Shown: positions 5,237 through 5,906 of the stretch, piece by piece | Layout: each line of letters opens with the position of its first letter | How positions within the stretch are numbered: position 1 is the stretch's first letter | Source: Nitrosomonadaceae bacterium | Lineage (GTDB): Bacteria > Pseudomonadota > Gammaproteobacteria > Burkholderiales > Usitatibacteraceae | Length of the DNA stretch: 5,906 nt | Direction of reading: 5' to 3' | Assembly (NCBI GenBank): GCA_021300055.1 | Contig: JAJTHU010000152.1 | Span: 1-5,906 of the forward strand | Notes under the pieces: generated by a model | Databases searched by the model: none | What the model was told of the DNA's origin: nothing | Seen by the model: the letters and a program-made list of their open reading frames with translations, nothing else | Position numbers and translations under genes: made by a program

Positions 5237-5906
5237 CAGCGCGTTCTTCAATGGCGCTCAATTCAATTCCTTTCTGAGCGTAGGCCAAGACATCATCATC
5301 GCAACCAGTGTCGCGATACTTGTGATCGCCACCCTGCGTCCTGTGGTCAACCATTTCTGCGGCGCGATCGCCACGCTCAGGCTGTGGTGGGTGCTGCCGC
5401 TTGCGATCTTGAGCACGCTCATTCCGAAAGTCCAACAAGTGGTCATCTCAGAAGCGGCCACAGCTTCCGAAATTGCGATGAGTACGTCAATGGAAGTCGT
5501 TACGCCCGCGCCGCCGTGGTCATGGCAAGCGCTAGTTGTTGTCGTATGGTTTGTTGGTTTTGCGTGTTATGCGGGCTGGGTGGTTATTGCTCAGTGGCGC
5601 TTTGAGAGGGCGGTGGTGTGGCGGAAACGTTTTGGGATTTCGCCAGCCGGCACGAGCCCCGCGATGCTCGGCATCTTGCAGCCACGCTTGGTCTTGCCGT
5701 GTGATTTTCGGCAGCGCTATTCGCGTGCCGAGCGACACTTGGTTTTGCAGCACGAGCGCACGCACGTTAAGCGTGGTGACAGCATCTCCAATCTCGCAAT
5801 GGCTGTGTTGATGGCGACTCAATGGTGGAATCCGCTGGTCATCTTCGCCAGCCGCGCGCTCAGCCGCGATCAGGAGCGCGCTTGCGATGCGAGCGTGATC
5901 CATCGA
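5229..5906 (+). CDS. M56-family (BlaR1/MecR1-type) membrane metalloprotease, 3' truncated
   Basis: The first 226 residues are present and the frame runs off the window. Three hydrophobic segments are visible, near residues 21-36, 52-66 and 99-121. The region SPAMLGILQPRLVLP (143-157) is typical of M56 proteases. The zinc site follows as HERTH (175-179, an HExxH motif), and Glu216 in RDQERACDA is the expected third ligand. The segment QWWNPLVIFASRAL (198-211) fits the membrane helix between them. In BlaR1/MecR1 an outer sensor domain detects a ligand and the cytoplasmic protease then inactivates the BlaI/MecI repressor. The overlap with the repressor gene fits that pairing. The C-terminal part, which would show a penicillin-binding, TonB-like or other sensor domain, lies outside the window, so the signal is unknown and beta-lactam sensing should not be assumed. 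ATG5229 is the only start that fits the overlap; the upstream ribosome site is weak. Confidence 0.92.
   Translation, partial: MINSAFFNGAQFNSFLSVGQDIIIATSVAILVIATLRPVVNHFCGAIATLRLWWVLPLAILSTLIPKVQQVVISEAATASEIAMSTSMEVVTPAPPWSWQALVVVVWFVGFACYAGWVVIAQWRFERAVVWRKRFGISPAGTSPAMLGILQPRLVLPCDFRQRYSRAERHLVLQHERTHVKRGDSISNLAMAVLMATQWWNPLVIFASRALSRDQERACDASVIHR

Noticed and set aside
5532..5903. 123-residue minus-strand frame at the right edge
   Set aside because: The plus strand here encodes the HERTH zinc motif and other M56 hallmarks, so this is a shadow frame.
1..5906. CRISPR array or other regularly spaced repeats
   Set aside because: The only repeats are the two-copy unit at 61-169 and the dispersed palindromes. 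There is no regular repeat-spacer pattern.

Overview
The window looks like chromosomal DNA of a proteobacterium with moderately high GC. The intergenic repeats (copies of a TGGTCTGTCCCCG motif and a palindrome built on TCCCGGA/TCCGGGA) resemble those of gammaproteobacteria such as Xanthomonadales. That placement is an impression from repeat style and gene content, not a computed assignment.

Layout. Positions 1-395 hold no convincing gene. A structured repeat lies at 61-169: two 22-bp direct copies with a nested hairpin between and overlapping the second. Two small hairpins follow at 328-362. A complete tRNA cloverleaf sits at 396-467. Its anticodon reads CGU (Thr), but its acceptor stem and TPsiC arm look like bacterial tRNA-Asn, and no CCA is encoded. 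Only 18 bases separate it from a large plus-strand gene (486-2810) for a soluble, mostly helical 774-residue protein that I cannot assign to a named family. This tRNA/protein pair is the best candidate here for an undescribed system.

Two minus-strand genes converge on the large gene and form a coupled pair. The first (4340-3510) encodes a secreted protein of the ChaN/erythromycin esterase/TIKI-like group with GEVHG and GNAH motifs. The second (3513-2980) encodes a GNAT N-acetyltransferase. They overlap by four bases (TTGA), with the second starting on TTG.

The divergent intergenic region 4341-4789 carries a repeat made of two interleaved perfect palindromes, a further inverted repeat, and a promoter with two exact TACA-N2-TGTA operators. 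This promoter drives a BlaI/MecI/CopY-type repressor gene (4790-5236), which overlaps by eight bases an M56 (BlaR1/MecR1-type) membrane metalloprotease gene that runs off the right edge. Together they form a self-regulated repressor and sensor-protease pair. Its regulated target is not visible in the window.
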